From Alligator mississippiensis (taxonomy: Eukaryota; Chordata; Crocodylia; Alligatoridae), in contig NC_081831.1 of NCBI RefSeq assembly GCF_030867095.1, positions 63,316,716 to 63,380,715 of the forward strand: DNA of 64,000 nucleotides. The letters are read 5' to 3'. Below are positions 20,996 through 36,181 of the stretch, one piece after another (the first letter of the stretch is position 1; the number at the start of each line of letters is the position of its first letter). A program made the translations under genes and the position numbers. The notes beneath the pieces were generated by a model that was not told where the DNA came from, made no database searches, and worked only from the letters and a program-made list of their open reading frames with translations.

Positions 20996-23525
20996 GCCAA
21001 CATCTTGATACCCTGGCTCATTGAGCTGCCATTTTTGCCTTCCTGGATTGACCCCAATTCTTCAAAACTGGGACAGTTGGTTTCCTTGTGAAACAACATA
21101 TGCTCATGTTTATCTGTATGAAACACATAATATTTTCTTTATTACCATATGACATATGAAACATTAATGTATGTCATTGTAAAATGTTCATCGAGCAACT
21201 AAAATTGAAAAATCTGTAGGAAAAAAGCCACGGTCTGATGATTAAGTATATTTACGAAGGCATTCATAGCAAGCTTAAATACGTGTCCCGTGTCTTTGTA
21301 AATGTCTTTTACTGATCTCTGAGCTGACCCAGTTCTATAGCTGGCTTTGTACTGTGCACATACATCTCTGCTCCCAGCTTTTCTGCTCCCTGCTGCACTC
21401 GTGCTGATCAGAAGCAGCATTAATCCAGACCTTTTTATTCAAAGAGATCTTTTTTTGTTTAATTTTCAAGACTATTTTCAAATTATGTCATGTGCTGAAG
21501 ACCTTTTCTGTGCTTTGTTGCAGTGAAGCATCTAAACTCTTATTCAGAATTCGAAAAAGATTTGTGTCGTGGCCCCCCCACCTTCATTTATATTATCACT
21601 GCCAGACAGTCCTCAGATGGGAATGATGCACAAGAGACACAATGTGTGGCACTCTTTTTGGATCTGAAGCTAACCTAACCCTCAGTTCCTGATTTGAGTT
21701 GGGGGAATTCTTCTAACCTTACTGCCACCCATAGAAGTCACAGTTGGTAGATAGAATCTGTTGCCCAAAAATGTTATTCTGCTCCTTTTGAAATTTGTTA
21801 GGTATATTTTGCTTTCTTAACCAAATGCTGGCAGCCTGCTCTGGTTTTAATTTCCTACTTGCTTGCAACTCTTAACGACTTTGCAAACACACCTGGGGTG
21901 GAATCAGAAGTGCTGGAGACCCCAGCAAGCATTGTATTTGATCAGTACAGTCTAGGAACCGGAAGCCAGGGGAAATGAGAGAAGCCTTAGCAGAAGCAAT
22001 ACCATAGCCTTCACAATAGCACAGCTGGTGAGCACAGCTCTAATGAAAGCTGGGGCAGTGTCTGATGACTATTCCTAGTGCAGTTCACAGAAGAGCACTT
22101 AGTACAGCTGTAAGCAGGAGCCAGATGTGAATGGCACAGCTTCGTGTTATTGCCTTGTGAGTCTTGATCATGTAAAGAAATAGAAGGAAGGGGATATGCA
22201 TAACTGTCTTGAAGCAAATTTAAATCTCCTCTACATAGTTAATAAGGAAAACATGGATTGATGCTGTAGTAGTGTCAACATGGAGCCTTATTAGGAGACA
22301 AAGAGGGAGAAGAGAGGAGAGTCACTTTCACCCTTAGAGCCCTTCAAGGAAACAGAAGGTTTTCCAGAATATGCTGACTGATTGGGGAGGGGGTTTAAAT
22401 GCTATAATCCTATGCTTATGAAACAAGCACCATAAGGAGACCTCAGGCTAGATGACCCTTTACTCCCAGGAGATAAAGTTCTATACGTCTGTGGGTGCTG
22501 GGGAGGGAAGCAGCTTTGGTCTGTGAAATGAACAATTGCCTCCCAGGTTTGACAGCCGTCAGTTCCCAGAAAAAAAGTTTACAGCCAATTACTGCAGCGT
22601 GCTCAGTGTCTTCAAATCCCACTGAAGACAACAGCCTTACCTTGCTCTTTTTTCCATAAAAGCAGATCAGGGCCACTGACAGCTGAGGCACACAGCACTT
22701 ATTAAGACCGAATCTGCCATATAAATAATATACGGGAATCTGTAAAATAAATCCTGGTATCAATATGGTTCCCACTGAACTTCGTGGGAGTCTTGGTTAT
22801 TGGCTTGAATTGGTGCAGGAACAAGCTATCTAAATGTAGATAAAACTCTGTTTCTCCCAAGCCTCTTCCTACTCACGTAGGGAATCTACTATGTTACTTT
22901 AGTGCACTTGGTGCCAAACCTGAATCGTCGATGCAGTGGAGGGAATGTCATTAAACAGAAATGCCACGATCTTGCTTTGTGCAGCAGTGGCTGAAGTGAA
23001 GTCATGAGACACTGGAGATCTAAGCAAGCTCAATTACTAGTCTTTGGAAACTGAAGACTGGAGTACAACTCACCCATGGCCCCAGCTAAATTGGGTTGGG
23101 AAATAAAAGAGTCTCTTGTCTGTCCAGTCAACTGTTTTCAAACTGATATGGCCTGAACCAATGTTAAGTCACAACCATAGAAGGCATAGGCTTTGAACAA
23201 CCAGACCTTCTATCTTAGCTTTAGAAAGACAGGCATTGCCCAGACTGCATGGCTTTTAAGCGTGAAATATGGGGTGGTACCATTTTAAAAGGAATAAACA
23301 GAAACTGGAATGCAAAACAACAGGAGTGGCAGGTACAAATAGCCTCAAAGGGGCGAGAGCTTGGTTGAGAATCAAAAGAACATGCTGTAAACTGCAGGTG
23401 GGATTTTAGATGTTTTGAAATGCCATCAGAGCTTCTACTATCCTGTTAGATTGACCAGCTTCCTGTATACCCCTACCAGCATACGTTTTATATTTTAACC
23501 CCTTAAATAGCAATTATTATTATAA

Positions 23526-23629
23526 TGAAAATTAAATCGGCCATTACACAATTTCTCCCATGTACCCTCCAAAAGATGTCGTGCGTACCCCCAGGGGTAC
23601 ATGTACCACAGTTTGAGAACCCCTGCTCT
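23526..23629 (-). mobile_element. hAT terminal fragment
   Basis: Right edge AGTTTGAGAACCCCTG is the reverse complement of the CAGGGGTTCTCAAACT end common to many vertebrate hAT (Charlie-type) elements. It is preceded by GGGGTACATGTACCACA and GTACCCTCCAAAAGATG. Only one end of the element was identified. Confidence 0.65.
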
Positions 23630-23946
23630 AGAACTTCCTTTGCACAAAGCAGAAGTTTACATTTCAGCGCCTCAATCTAGCATTGGTGTCATTGGTAATG
23701 TGACATAATTTCCATTTTATACTCTGTTTCACAGAGCCCACTTTAAATCCAAAGGATGTAAACATCATCTCGTAGCACCTGGTATTCTGTTCTCTTAGCA
23801 CCCAGGTTTACTTACAATGCACCAAGTATTATTTGTCCGGGTTTATACTGACTGCTAAATCATGGTCACTTTCATGACATGTAATTTGATTATTCTGTGT
23901 AACAAAATAGAAACAACAACATAGCAATAGAGCTGGGATTAGAATT

Positions 23947-24336
23947 TAGGAGTGTGTACAGAAGTTGGGTTTTTTTTACCATTTAAAGCACTTTATTGCC
24001 GTGACTTAACAGAAGGGCACGGCTTTACGGCACTATAAAAATGGGTACAGCGCTTTAAATGAACCTTTGTTAAACAAGGTATTAAATTTGAAGTGCTGTA
24101 TTTTACAGCAGTTTCCCAACTTCAGATAAGTTCTGTATGCTGGTCAAATTTCTGATCAGTGGAGAAGGCCAGAAGGCTGCAGAGCACCCCCTGCCTCCTA
24201 GCCTGGAAAGTGCAGGGAGGTTCAGAAGCACCCCCACCACCCCCACCAAACACTGCACTTCTGTCATGTTTAAGAGCACTTGCTAGTACTTCAAATTAGT
24301 GCTGTAAAATATGCACGGAGCAGTGTACATACCCTA
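23947..24336. mobile_element. hAT-like MITE
   Basis: Inverted ends TAGGAGTGTGTACAG at the left and TAGGGTATGTACACTG on the other strand at the right. The ends resemble the TAGG-starting repeats of the palindromic hAT family at 36182. Inside, a GCACTTTATTGCCGTG / GCACGGCTTTACGGCACT region forms local inverted repeats. No clean target duplication. Confidence 0.6.
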
Positions 24337-24521
24337 GGAGTTCCACGGCTCTAGGTTTCCATTCAGACCATATCACCCTGTCACAAACATACTTTGTTTT
24401 GTCTTTACTCTTTCCTGCCAGCCCCTTGCTAGTGGTGAACACATGTGCTTGCATCAACAGTGATGTCTCTTAGATTACCCTTAAACAGAATTTACTTGCA
24501 GTTGTCCCTCTAGGTTTATAA

Positions 24522-26089
<1,568 letters not shown>

Positions 26090-26484
26090 TAAGTCTTTAG
26101 ATCGAGCACTAGCTGGCACTCTAGCCAATCATGATTTGCAAGATATTTTTGGTGTCGGCTGGAAGGTGGAAACTCAGAAGCAAGAAATTTAATTAATGCA
26201 ATTAATGAAGAGGGGATGGGGGTTCATATATGCATAACAAAAGTGAGTCAGCTCCTTTCAGGCCTATAAAAAGGTTCAATCTGAGTTTGGGGCAAAGATG
26301 AAAGTTTAATTTAGAACTGCTCAAGCACCAAATTCCAGCTCCAAACTGCAAAATTCAAGGGCAGTTAAATGTCTGTTTTTTAATTACATGGTGCTTTTTC
26401 TAAAGGTTTCATATCTTCCATCTAAATTAGAATGGGTATAGGATAAGGTGCGAGAGGAAACCAGGATTATCATCCTATTACACA

Positions 26485-26725
26485 GGCACGTCTACACGTT
26501 CATTAATGCGCCTTTGCTACTGCACACATTAAGTTTAGTACTGTTAATAGGAGGTACTAGATAAAGGCGCAGTAGCTGAGCTAATGTACAGTAGCAAAGG
26601 CAAACTTTTTTGGTGACACTTAATGCGCAGTAGACTAATTCTACTGCACATTTTTTTGCCGTGACATGCTAATGCGCAGTAGAACAGTCCACTACGCATT
26701 AAGGCATCTTGTGGTGGATGCACCC
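26485..26725. mobile_element. Harbinger-type MITE
   Basis: Ends GGCACGTCTACACGTTCATT at the left and GGGTGCATCCACCACAAGAT on the other strand at the right. The interior repeats AATGCGCAGTAG units shared with elements at 41596 and 42470. It is 241 bases and noncoding, without a clear target duplication. Confidence 0.7.
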
Positions 26726-26915
26726 AATAAAGAGTTTCAGGTTTTTTGGCATGTAATTACATTTTGGGTCAGGTCATGACCACACAACTCCCTCTAGGAC
26801 TTGCAGCTCCACTTTTGGTCAATGTTCATCCACAATAACTGAGTTTCTGTGGACCTTGCAACCTCGTGCATCAGTGCTACAACTTCTGGTTTGATATCTG
26901 TTGTGGTAGTTGACA

Positions 26916-27120
26916 GAACGTATGTCTACGAGAGATGCTACGGTGCAGTAGCAATGAGCTACTATGCCATAGCTTGTTGCTACCACACAGTAGCATGGCC
27001 GGGCACTAACTGTGAGGCAGTGCTACTGCGCAGTAGTAGTGTCAGGGGAGGGGGGGAACTTGTGGCAACAGTACTGTGCAGTAACAACTACGCAGTCCAT
27101 CACGCATGTAGATGTGGCCA
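26916..27120. mobile_element. Harbinger-type MITE
   Basis: Left end GAACGTATGTCTACGAGAG, right end on the other strand TGGCCACATCTACATGCG. Interior GCTACTGCGCAGTAG units match the elements at 31179 and 37315. It lies 190 bases from the preceding MITE. Confidence 0.65.
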
Positions 27121-27339
27121 GAATTGAATGATTCTTCGTTGGAACTCTGTTTTCAGAGACAGCTGTCAAAACATCAGACAGACACTGAATCCAGATGGCT
27201 GGATCTCTGGTAAAAGTATTAATGACATTCTTCCCATATGAGATCCAGAAAGGCAAGTTAATAATGCTTCTCCAAAGAATGGCTCCTTGCACTTCAGAAA
27301 GAAGTGACAAATTCTGCCATTTGGCTTCTTGTATGAAAT

Positions 27340-27425
27340 AATAATAGAGTAGGGTCTGCAGGTTTCTTGCTGATCCACTGCGAATGATCTCCTCCCTTCT
27401 GGCCTTAGAAGATATGAAACTGACA
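27340..27425 (+). mobile_element. CR1 3' terminal scrap
   Basis: GATCCACTGCGAATGATCTC followed by CTCCCTTCTGGCCTTAGAAG resembles a decayed CR1 3' end (GGACTAGATGATCTCCT...CCAGCCTTA). Weak similarity. Confidence 0.4.
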
Positions 27426-28473
27426 GTCACAGAACTCACGTCTAAAGCTTTAGATTAAATGTGACTAATGAATGCATTTCTTCAACCTTAAGGTTACAAA
27501 GAAAACTGAAAATAAGAACATGACATTGCTTTTTTTTTTGTAAAATATTTTATTAACTTGCATAACCCCCTTCCCCCAAATAGCTATACTACTTATTGCA
27601 ATCTATATCTGTTAATGGTTAGATCTGTCCAGTTTTACCAGTCTATTTTATTATTTATTAGGTGTCAGAGGACTTATAGTTATGGTCACCAGCTATATTT
27701 TAATACTCAGGGCAAATACAAATCAATCACTAAAAATGATAATTTTAAATACTTTACAGGAAAAATTCTTCATTTTTAAGTTTCAAATTATGACCATTTT
27801 AAACTGAGGCCTAAACTTATTATAAACTTCTATAATAATTTCAGTTAAAAAAAGGAAGAAACATTTTGGCAGCACATGTTTACTACCCATGAATGATGCC
27901 AAAAATAGGACTGAAGAAGATAATTATTTGACTAAGTACCTAAAATTAGTGCTTGTTGACAGGCTAAACTTGCTTTTGATAGCTGTAGCCTTTTCTGCAG
28001 ATGCATACAAATATTTTAATTATTTTGATTTGTTTATTCTAGGTCATTTCAGTAACTCCTTTATCCAGAAAAATGGAATGGGAGTGCAAAAAGCAGGAAA
28101 GTTTGTTTTCCCTTTCACATCTATGAATAAAGCTAGGTGCGTTAAGCTAAGATCTACTAGTTTAAAAAGATCTTGAAAGACCTGGTAACCAGAAATCAAT
28201 TAGTTAAATCCACCAGCTAAAGATACATCCCTTGCTTTATAAATAATGCAGTTCAGTGCAAAATATGTTTTAATAAACTTATTTTTCCTATGGATTTGGG
28301 GCATATCTAACAAAATTTCATTTGTTAGGGGGGAGGCAGAAACAGGGCAATCAATTATTAGAATCGGTGATATGCATCAGTTCATTTTGATCCCATTTGA
28401 AATATACTGGTTCAAATGAGTCCTTAGGGTAAGTCATTTGTCTCTTGCAGAACCCACCCCCCTCCAGGGATGA

Positions 28474-29046
<573 letters not shown>

Positions 29047-29099
29047 TAATCTAGGAAGAACTACAGTGGGAATTTACAGCCTAACACACTGAAATTAGA

Positions 29100-29330
29100 A
29101 AGAAGACATACATTTTAACACTGAAGACACTTAAATATTGGAACAATCTACCAGTGAAAATGGTAGATTCTCCATCTCTTGATGGTTTCAAATGAAGAGT
29201 AACTATATAACTGAAAGCTGTGCTGTAGTTATATACAAGTTATTGCGCTCAGTAGAGGGGGAGCTGAAAAAAAATCTATATAGGCCTCTGGTATATGGGT
29301 CAATATAAATGGTATAATGACCCCTTCTGG
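29100..29330 (+). mobile_element. CR1 3' UTR fragment
   Basis: TTGGAACAATCTACCAGTGA, GGTAGATTCTCCATCTCTTG and GATGGTTTCAAATGAAGAG follow the order of reptile CR1 3' UTRs. Decayed and noncoding. Confidence 0.6.
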
Positions 29331-29398
29331 ATTAAATTCTGTGAAACTGCAGCTGGACTCCAAAACCACTTCTCTGATCCAGTTAGGCTTCTTTAATA

Positions 29399-29572
29399 CA
29401 GTGCAGTCTTGTTCTAATGAATCCCTATGGGACCAGGCGAAAAGTCCATTAAAAGAGGGTTAGTCAATTTGCTACAACATAATAATAATAAAAAAAATTG
29501 GTTCCTGCTATTGGAATTATTAAAAGCATGGCATTTATCATAAACTGGGTTTGTTCTAATGAGGTTGTACTG
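29399..29572. mobile_element. Tigger/pogo-like MITE
   Basis: A 174-base element with ends CAGTGCAGTCTTGTTCTAAT and, on the other strand, CAGTACAACCTCATTAGAAC. It has TA before the left end; the right TA appears mutated to GA. The CAGTNCA ends are typical of the pogo/Tigger branch of Tc1/mariner. Confidence 0.6.
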
Positions 29573-29849
29573 GACGAAATGTGGAGAAAGAGAAAAATAA
29601 ATTAGGATATAATATTGGAGTAAATGACATGGAGGTTGTGTTGACCATTTATTCATTTAATTAATTCAGTAAATCGTCTAGCTTTCATTTGGCCTGAAGA
29701 TTTTGAAAAATCCAGGGACCTTACCATAAAAGTTGGTTCTGTTTTAGTATTGAGAACATGGAGCTTTGGTTACTTTTTCCTTAGAAGGAGTTAAAGTAAG
29801 ATGCTCAATACGCAGTGCATCTCACCAGGATTTACGGATTTATTGATAA

Positions 29850-30002
<153 letters not shown>

Positions 30003-31178
30003 GACATAGGAGACCACGGAGCAAACATATGACCCATCCCAAACCCTTTCCAGTAGAACTGTAAACGTGGCCAGAATTTATCGAAGTGCAGACTCAAGTA
30101 CGATCTATCCATTGTTTTCTATTTAATGTGATGTAAGCACAATGTTTCTGTTATGTCTAAATTTCCTTCCAGTCCTCGAGTTTTGGTTTTAGGAAGAGAC
30201 GTGTTGATGGTGCTACACTTTCACGTTTCAGTCATTCCGTCTTTCTGACTGCTAAGCAGAGTGGAACTTCTAAAGCGAGTAGTTACAATGCCAGGGGGCA
30301 CTTCATAAATCTGATTGCTGAAAAGGAGAGATGATCCTTACCATGAAGATCCATTTGAGGATACATGTTTTATAATTAATTACTACAGACATGAGTTACT
30401 TCTACCGTACCTGCCAGAATGTCCCTGGGTTTTTCCCTCTCTGCACTGTTTACCACTATAGTATCTGACTAAAGCAGGAATTGGCCATAATACCAGAACA
30501 TTCTTAATGATCCAGTGTTGCTACAGTTAATTTTATGTCTGCTTTTTAAACAAAGTTACTCTAATTTTCTCCTCCTAAGGAAATGCCACTTGAAGAATAG
30601 AAGTGCTTGAGTATCCATTTGCTGTGCTAAAGAACTATGTCTTAATCTAACCAGCAAGATTGCACATGGCTAAGTATAGACTAGAGCTCATTTTATCAAG
30701 AGGCTTTAAGTATATGAGAGAAAACAAGGATTCAGACAGATACGAGATCAACACATGCAGTTGGGGTTCAGATTAACGTGGTCTGATTGTCGTATCCCCA
30801 CAGACCAAGCGTAAAATCTAGGGAGAAAACCACATCAAACCAGTCAAATGAATTGCTGAGAATAACACGGGTTCATTACATTTTAACATCTTTAGCATGG
30901 CCATTTCTCAGCACTCATAAGACTGACTTCAATTAAGTACTAAGGCTCAAGTCGGAAGTATTTGTGAATTGCCAGTGCTCTGTAGCCCAAGAACTGAACC
31001 TGGTTCTTCAGAGAAAACTCTCAAAGATCCCTCATCTCTAACATCCATTGACTGTAACATTAACCCTTCTGTGTGTCTTTGTCCCTCTTGCTTGTATGGG
31101 TCAAAAATCAGCCTTGGAATGCAGGCAGGCCCAATGCCGAGTGAAGTCATGGGGAATTTCACTAGTATGCTTCACAGT

Positions 31179-31436
31179 GGCTGCGTCTGCATAAGACGCT
31201 TACTGTACAGTAGCTCATTACTACTGCGCAGTAGCATCACATGGCATGAACCGTGACATAATGCTACAGCACATTAGTAATGAGCTACTGCACATTCAGT
31301 GGCACCAGGAAGCTGCGCGGGGATGCTACTGCACAGTAACACCAGTTACTGCGCAGTCATTTAGTACTTAGGTATGCTAGTTCTAAATGACTGTGCAGTA
31401 ACAAATGCACAGTCAGTGTCTTGTGCAGACGCAACC
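31179..31436. mobile_element. Harbinger-type MITE, 258-base subfamily
   Basis: Inverted ends GGCTGCGTCTGCATAAGAC and GGTTGCGTCTGCACAAGAC. It has the same length (258 bases) and interior (CAGTAACACCAGTTACTG, ACTAAATGACTGTGCAGTAA) as the element at 37315-37572. The flanks AGT and GGT may be a decayed 3-base duplication. Confidence 0.8.
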
Positions 31437-33678
31437 GGTAAGACTGGTTGAAAACATTTTGTTAAAAATTGGGTTTTTGACAAAATAACTTTTTTTCACC
31501 AAAATGTCATTTTTTAAAAGTTTAAGTTTTCCACAAAGAAAGCAAAAAGGCCATTTCCCAAGCAATTCTAGTTCAGGACCAGCTATGTTTCCTTGCTTCA
31601 CATACGTACCAGAGTCTATTTGGAATATGTATCACAATCCTCTAACACATGTGCATGCCTCAGCTAAAGGGACAATTAAATACATAATGATACCTACTCA
31701 GAGAGAATCTATGAAGGGCACTGTCCTTAATACAGAACTAGGACACAGAACCCCTTGGATCCTAATCCCAATCATTGCTTTGTTTGCAAGACTGCTATGG
31801 GGCTGGTACAGCTGGCTTGTCTCATAGACTTGGGCAAATTCAAATAGTATTTAAAAATCCTACTAAAGAACTGGAATATTTTAATATTAAAATTATTTTC
31901 AATAATTTTAGGGATTATGCAGGCAAGGGCCTACTCAATTAGGCTTTCTTCTGCAGTTGTGCTGGAGTGGTTGTTTTAGGAATTCTTATTTTTTGCAAAC
32001 AAGTTAGTTTCCAGTCTCTGGTGAAGAGCCTTTCCCTCTGCTTGGGACTTGACCAGCAAAAGCCCTTTATGTGGGTTTGTAAAGTTACCAAGTTTTTCCC
32101 AGCTTGTCACAGAGTGTTTTACTGAAGTGAGCCTTATAATTGAATATAATTTTAGTTGGCATTGAACCATTATAACGGTTTCATGATTATATAAACATCT
32201 GTCCACAGTAAAGAGAGAACTCAGGAGCTTCTGTTCCAGAAAATATAGGCGTCTGCCACTTAATGTAGAGGGAATTTTTTTAACTTTAGTAATGTGGCCA
32301 AGATCCTGCATAAAATGAAGCCACTGGAAAATAATCTGGTTGTAAATATAGTTTTTCAAGTCTAACGTTCCATTCAGTAGATGGCAGTGGTGACACTGTC
32401 TGACACCTTTGTGTCCTGACTTGCCTATATTAACAAACCTAAAATACTGCATTCTGCTTTTGAAAGTGAAAGGGGCCATATATATTATCTTTCCTATACA
32501 GCGCAATTTCTACTGGGGTGATAGGAAAATGTACGCAGGGTGAGAGGGTGGTATAAGAGCCCCTAATTTGAATGCATGAGTACATCCTTTTGTTAACATA
32601 TGTATGTAACTTCAAAAACTAATGACAACAGACACTGGGCAAATGGTTCTGCAATTATGTAGCTTCTGTAGAAGGATGGATTGGTAAAAACGCTGATGTC
32701 CAATCCTGCCACTCCCTCAACAGACAGGATCAGTCCTACCTATTCTTGCCTCATTCTTACATTCCAGGGTTATTCCTGCTTGGGGATTTCCTGATTGAAC
32801 TGGAGAGTGCTTGAAGATGCACCACTTTCTAATTCAGTATTTTGGATTTTTATTTTTATTTTAAACTAGTCTCTTGTGCCTTTGTGTTCAACAATGTCAT
32901 TTTTTAAAGGAAAAACGACATGTTTATAATATGTGCATAACACACAAAATAACCATGTATTAGTGTTTACATAGCTGTTTTCGTATCCTTTATAAAGTTG
33001 TGCTATATGAATGCTGTGCATTGCTGGTAGTGAGGCAGACTTGCACCAAGAAGTCAAAAATGGAATGACGTATTTAAGGGAGGAGGGCTCTTACTAAGGA
33101 AAACGGTGTCTACCTGGCACTTCCTACCACAGACCAATGAAGGAAGATTACTGGATGCCTTCACATGTGACAGCTCTGGGCCTTTTCTTTTTCTGAGCTC
33201 CCTTTTTCTTGTTCAGAGACTAGAAAAAATATTGTGACATACTGAATTCTTGATCTTTCAGGCTTATGCAAAGCTGTCCCATAGTTATATAATTTCTCAA
33301 CTTTTTGTAAAGTAGAAACTTCTACAGATCAACAATGGCCTCTAATTTTGCGTGACTATAACTGTAAAGTTTGGGTTCACTGCAGTGTTAACCTGGACTC
33401 TTCCTCTAGTTTCAGCCCAGGCCATCCCACTCACAGAACCCCACAAATCCAAGTTTTCTTGTGCTGTTACAACCTGATTCAATTTAATGCTGTGAAATAA
33501 ACCCACTTTGCAATAAGGATGCAGGGGCAAAACCAAAGCGAATCACGTTTTGTTGACAGTCTGCCCTTCCTACAGTTTCCCAAGAAGATGGAGAAGTTCT
33601 CTTGCAACTGACACCACTGGCTGGGAGAAAATCCTACAGTTCTTGACACATACACCCAGGGGATGTATGCCATGAGGC

Positions 33679-34376
33679 CAGGGGCAGATCTGAGATTTGG
33701 AAAAGGGGGGTGTGGGAGCAGCCAACTATGGTGCAAGAGTGACTGCACCCGGCACTTCCAGCCTTCCTCTTCCCCCTCTGCCCATCCGCTGGTGTGGACA
33801 GACCACACCATGGGAGCCTCTGGTAACTTTCTTAAAGTTCCCAAAGCACATAAGAATCCCATTATTCCCCTCCATGCTCAAACACACTCCCTCTGTTCCC
33901 ATTTCTCCCTCTCTTGCTTGCTGCTGCTGCTTTTCCTGCTGCACTGGGATCAGGGAAAATTCAAAGCTACTCCTGCCTGATCCAGCTAGGCTGCATGGGA
34001 GCTGGGCTCAGCTTGGAACAGTGACAGTGGCAGCAGCATTGACAGGTGAGGGGATGGGTTCCCCAACCCGGCACAGGGAAGGGGAACCCCCCTGCCCATT
34101 GCCACTGCTGCTGTCACTGTTGCCAGCTGAGCCCAGCCGCCATGCAGCCCAGATGGAGTAGGCAGGAGCTTCCCCCTCCCCAAGATGGCAGGGAAAAGCA
34201 GTAGTAGCAGGCGAGGGAAGGAAGGTAGGGAGGGGAGGAGACATGCCTCTGCATGGAGGGAAAGAGTGAGATTCTTAGGTGCTCTGAGGACTTGAAAAAA
34301 AATCTCCAGTGGCTCCTGTAGCATGGTCCAACCTGAAAGGGAGGGACGGGGTCAGCTATACCACCACACCTCTCTG
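33679..34376. mobile_element. long-hairpin (foldback) DNA transposon, hAT-like
   Basis: Almost the whole stretch is an inverted repeat. For example CTGGGCTCAGCTTGGAACAG near 34001 pairs with CTGTTGCCAGCTGAGCCCAG near 34117, and the outer TAAGAATCCCATTATTCCCC pairs with a TAAGAATCTCACTCTTTCCC copy on the other strand near 34260. Outer ends begin CAGGGGCAG and CAGAGAGG. No 8-base duplication was found, so hAT membership is tentative. Confidence 0.6.
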
Positions 34377-34880
34377 GATCTTTCCGTGTGTGTTATAACA
34401 AGGAGGACAGAGTAAAATGAACAGGGCTTTGCTATAGAGACATTCATGCCCAGGCTATGCCAACGTGACGGTGCAGTGTTGAATACCAATCATCCAGGTT
34501 AATTGTGAAGTGAAGACACCCCTTAAATTATAATCTTTACACTCAGTAAAATAGATTGAAGTATGCTTGCCACACACTGAACCTGCCATTGACTGCAAGT
34601 TACAGAATTAGAGGCCATTTTAAAAAAATGTAGCCCCAAATGTTTTGCTTTAAAGATCAGACTGTTTAAGCAGAGCTCAGTTAAGAGCTAATGCACACCT
34701 TTAATAAGTGAATACTTAAGACACTGTTCATTTTTATTTTAGGCTTTCTGACTTTTCCTTATTATTGTGCATTAGTACTCGCCTTGAGTTGCACCAGCTT
34801 CTGTGTTTAAATAATATACTCCCTTGCCCAGTTGGGATAACAGTGTGCTACAAGTTCTGCTTGTCTGTACAGTCCTTTTT

Positions 34881-34886
34881 AATAAA
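34881..34886 (+). terminator. candidate ZC4H2 poly(A) signal
   Basis: AATAAA preceded by CTGTACAGTCCTTTTT and followed by a GT/T-rich stretch (GTTTCATGTTGATTTCTTC), the expected layout of a cleavage site. This is the best such cluster after the stop codon. Confidence 0.5.
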
Positions 34887-34905
34887 CATTGTTTCATGTT
34901 GATTT

Positions 34906-36181
34906 CTTCTTTTAGGGTATTTTCAAATGTGTTAATTGAATATTACTGATGAATACCTAGTGTTTTGCAAGTTGTAAACACAGTTCTTTAGTTTTACAAT
35001 GTACAATTAACCATTTCCCCTTTTTACCCTTATAGCAAGTTTATGGGCCTGAAAATACTACAGACTAAAGAGAATGTACATCCCTTTTAATGAACCTTGG
35101 CAGGGAGGAAACATATAATGGTAAGGAAGGAGATGGTAAATCTGGCCTGAACAGCATCTGGACCTCATACCAAGCTTCTGCTTGTGCTCAGAGATTTCTG
35201 TATTTAGATTTGAAACAGATTTTCATAAGTGTGAATTTTCATACTGCTTACCACTTACATATGGAACTACCTAGTTTCATACATGTGAATGCCTAAGTTG
35301 TACTTGCAGTACAAGTCAGACCCATAACAAGAGGACAAAGAAACCTTTCTACAGTGACACAATTCCAAAAGCTTGTCTATATGTAACAGTTAAACCAACA
35401 CAAACTTCCACTGAGACATTTATTTCACCTTAAGAGTTCTTTATTGAAGCTTAGCTTCAACTAATTCCTAATTGACTTAAAGTAATACAAAATAAGATTC
35501 TCTTAATCTGAACAAAATGTCTAAACTCATGTTTTAATTAAGAGAGGGCCATCCAGTCTCAACAAAAAAAGCCACATCTAGAGCTTGCTTTAAGGTAATG
35601 ATTTTCCCTAAGAGTGAAAAAGGGATATACTCTGCACAGATTTAAAACTCGATTAGGAAATGTTAAAAACAATGGTTATTTACCTGGCTTAGTAAGAGTT
35701 GGAAAAGAATATACTACATAACTGGAGCTTCTCAAGTCCAAAGCAGAGACGCTTGACCCCAAGTGGCTCATGGACTCAACTCTTACAGACCACATACTCC
35801 AGGCCTTTTTAAGTACCAGAGGCCTGATGTTCCAGAGAGTCTAAACAATCTACTAAGTGACATGACCTTCCCTAAAACCTACAGGAGCTAGTAGATACAG
35901 GGAGGGAGGCACTGCATGTGAATCTATCTCCCCCATGTTAGAGCCACTGCAAAAAAAAGTTTGCCTGCTGGGCAAGTTACTCCCAAGTTCTTTTGAATTC
36001 TTCCTGGGAACTACCTCCTTTGTTGCCACATGTGAACAAAGCTAAAAAAAACCCCAAACAATGCAGTGTGCAACTTATGAAAGTCCTTAATAAGGGACTA
36101 ACACACACCTGCTAGTGATTATTTTTAAATAAACCTTTTTTGGATAATGTTGCAATACTGCAAAAGTGATTGTCTGCCCAC
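34906..36181. other. intergenic, no gene seen
   Basis: AT-rich DNA between the putative ZC4H2 end and the next transposon. No exon recognised. Confidence 0.5.

Larger units (their letters stand above)
30003..34905 (+). other. ZC4H2 3' UTR (probable extent)
   Basis: After the stop no other gene is seen until well past 34900. A strong poly(A) candidate is at 34881-34886; an earlier AATAAA at 33496-33501 is an alternative end. Two transposons (31179-31436 and 33679-34376) would lie inside the longer UTR. The antisense frame at 31976-32506 (176 codons) has no recognisable features. The extent is inference from the signals only. Confidence 0.45.
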
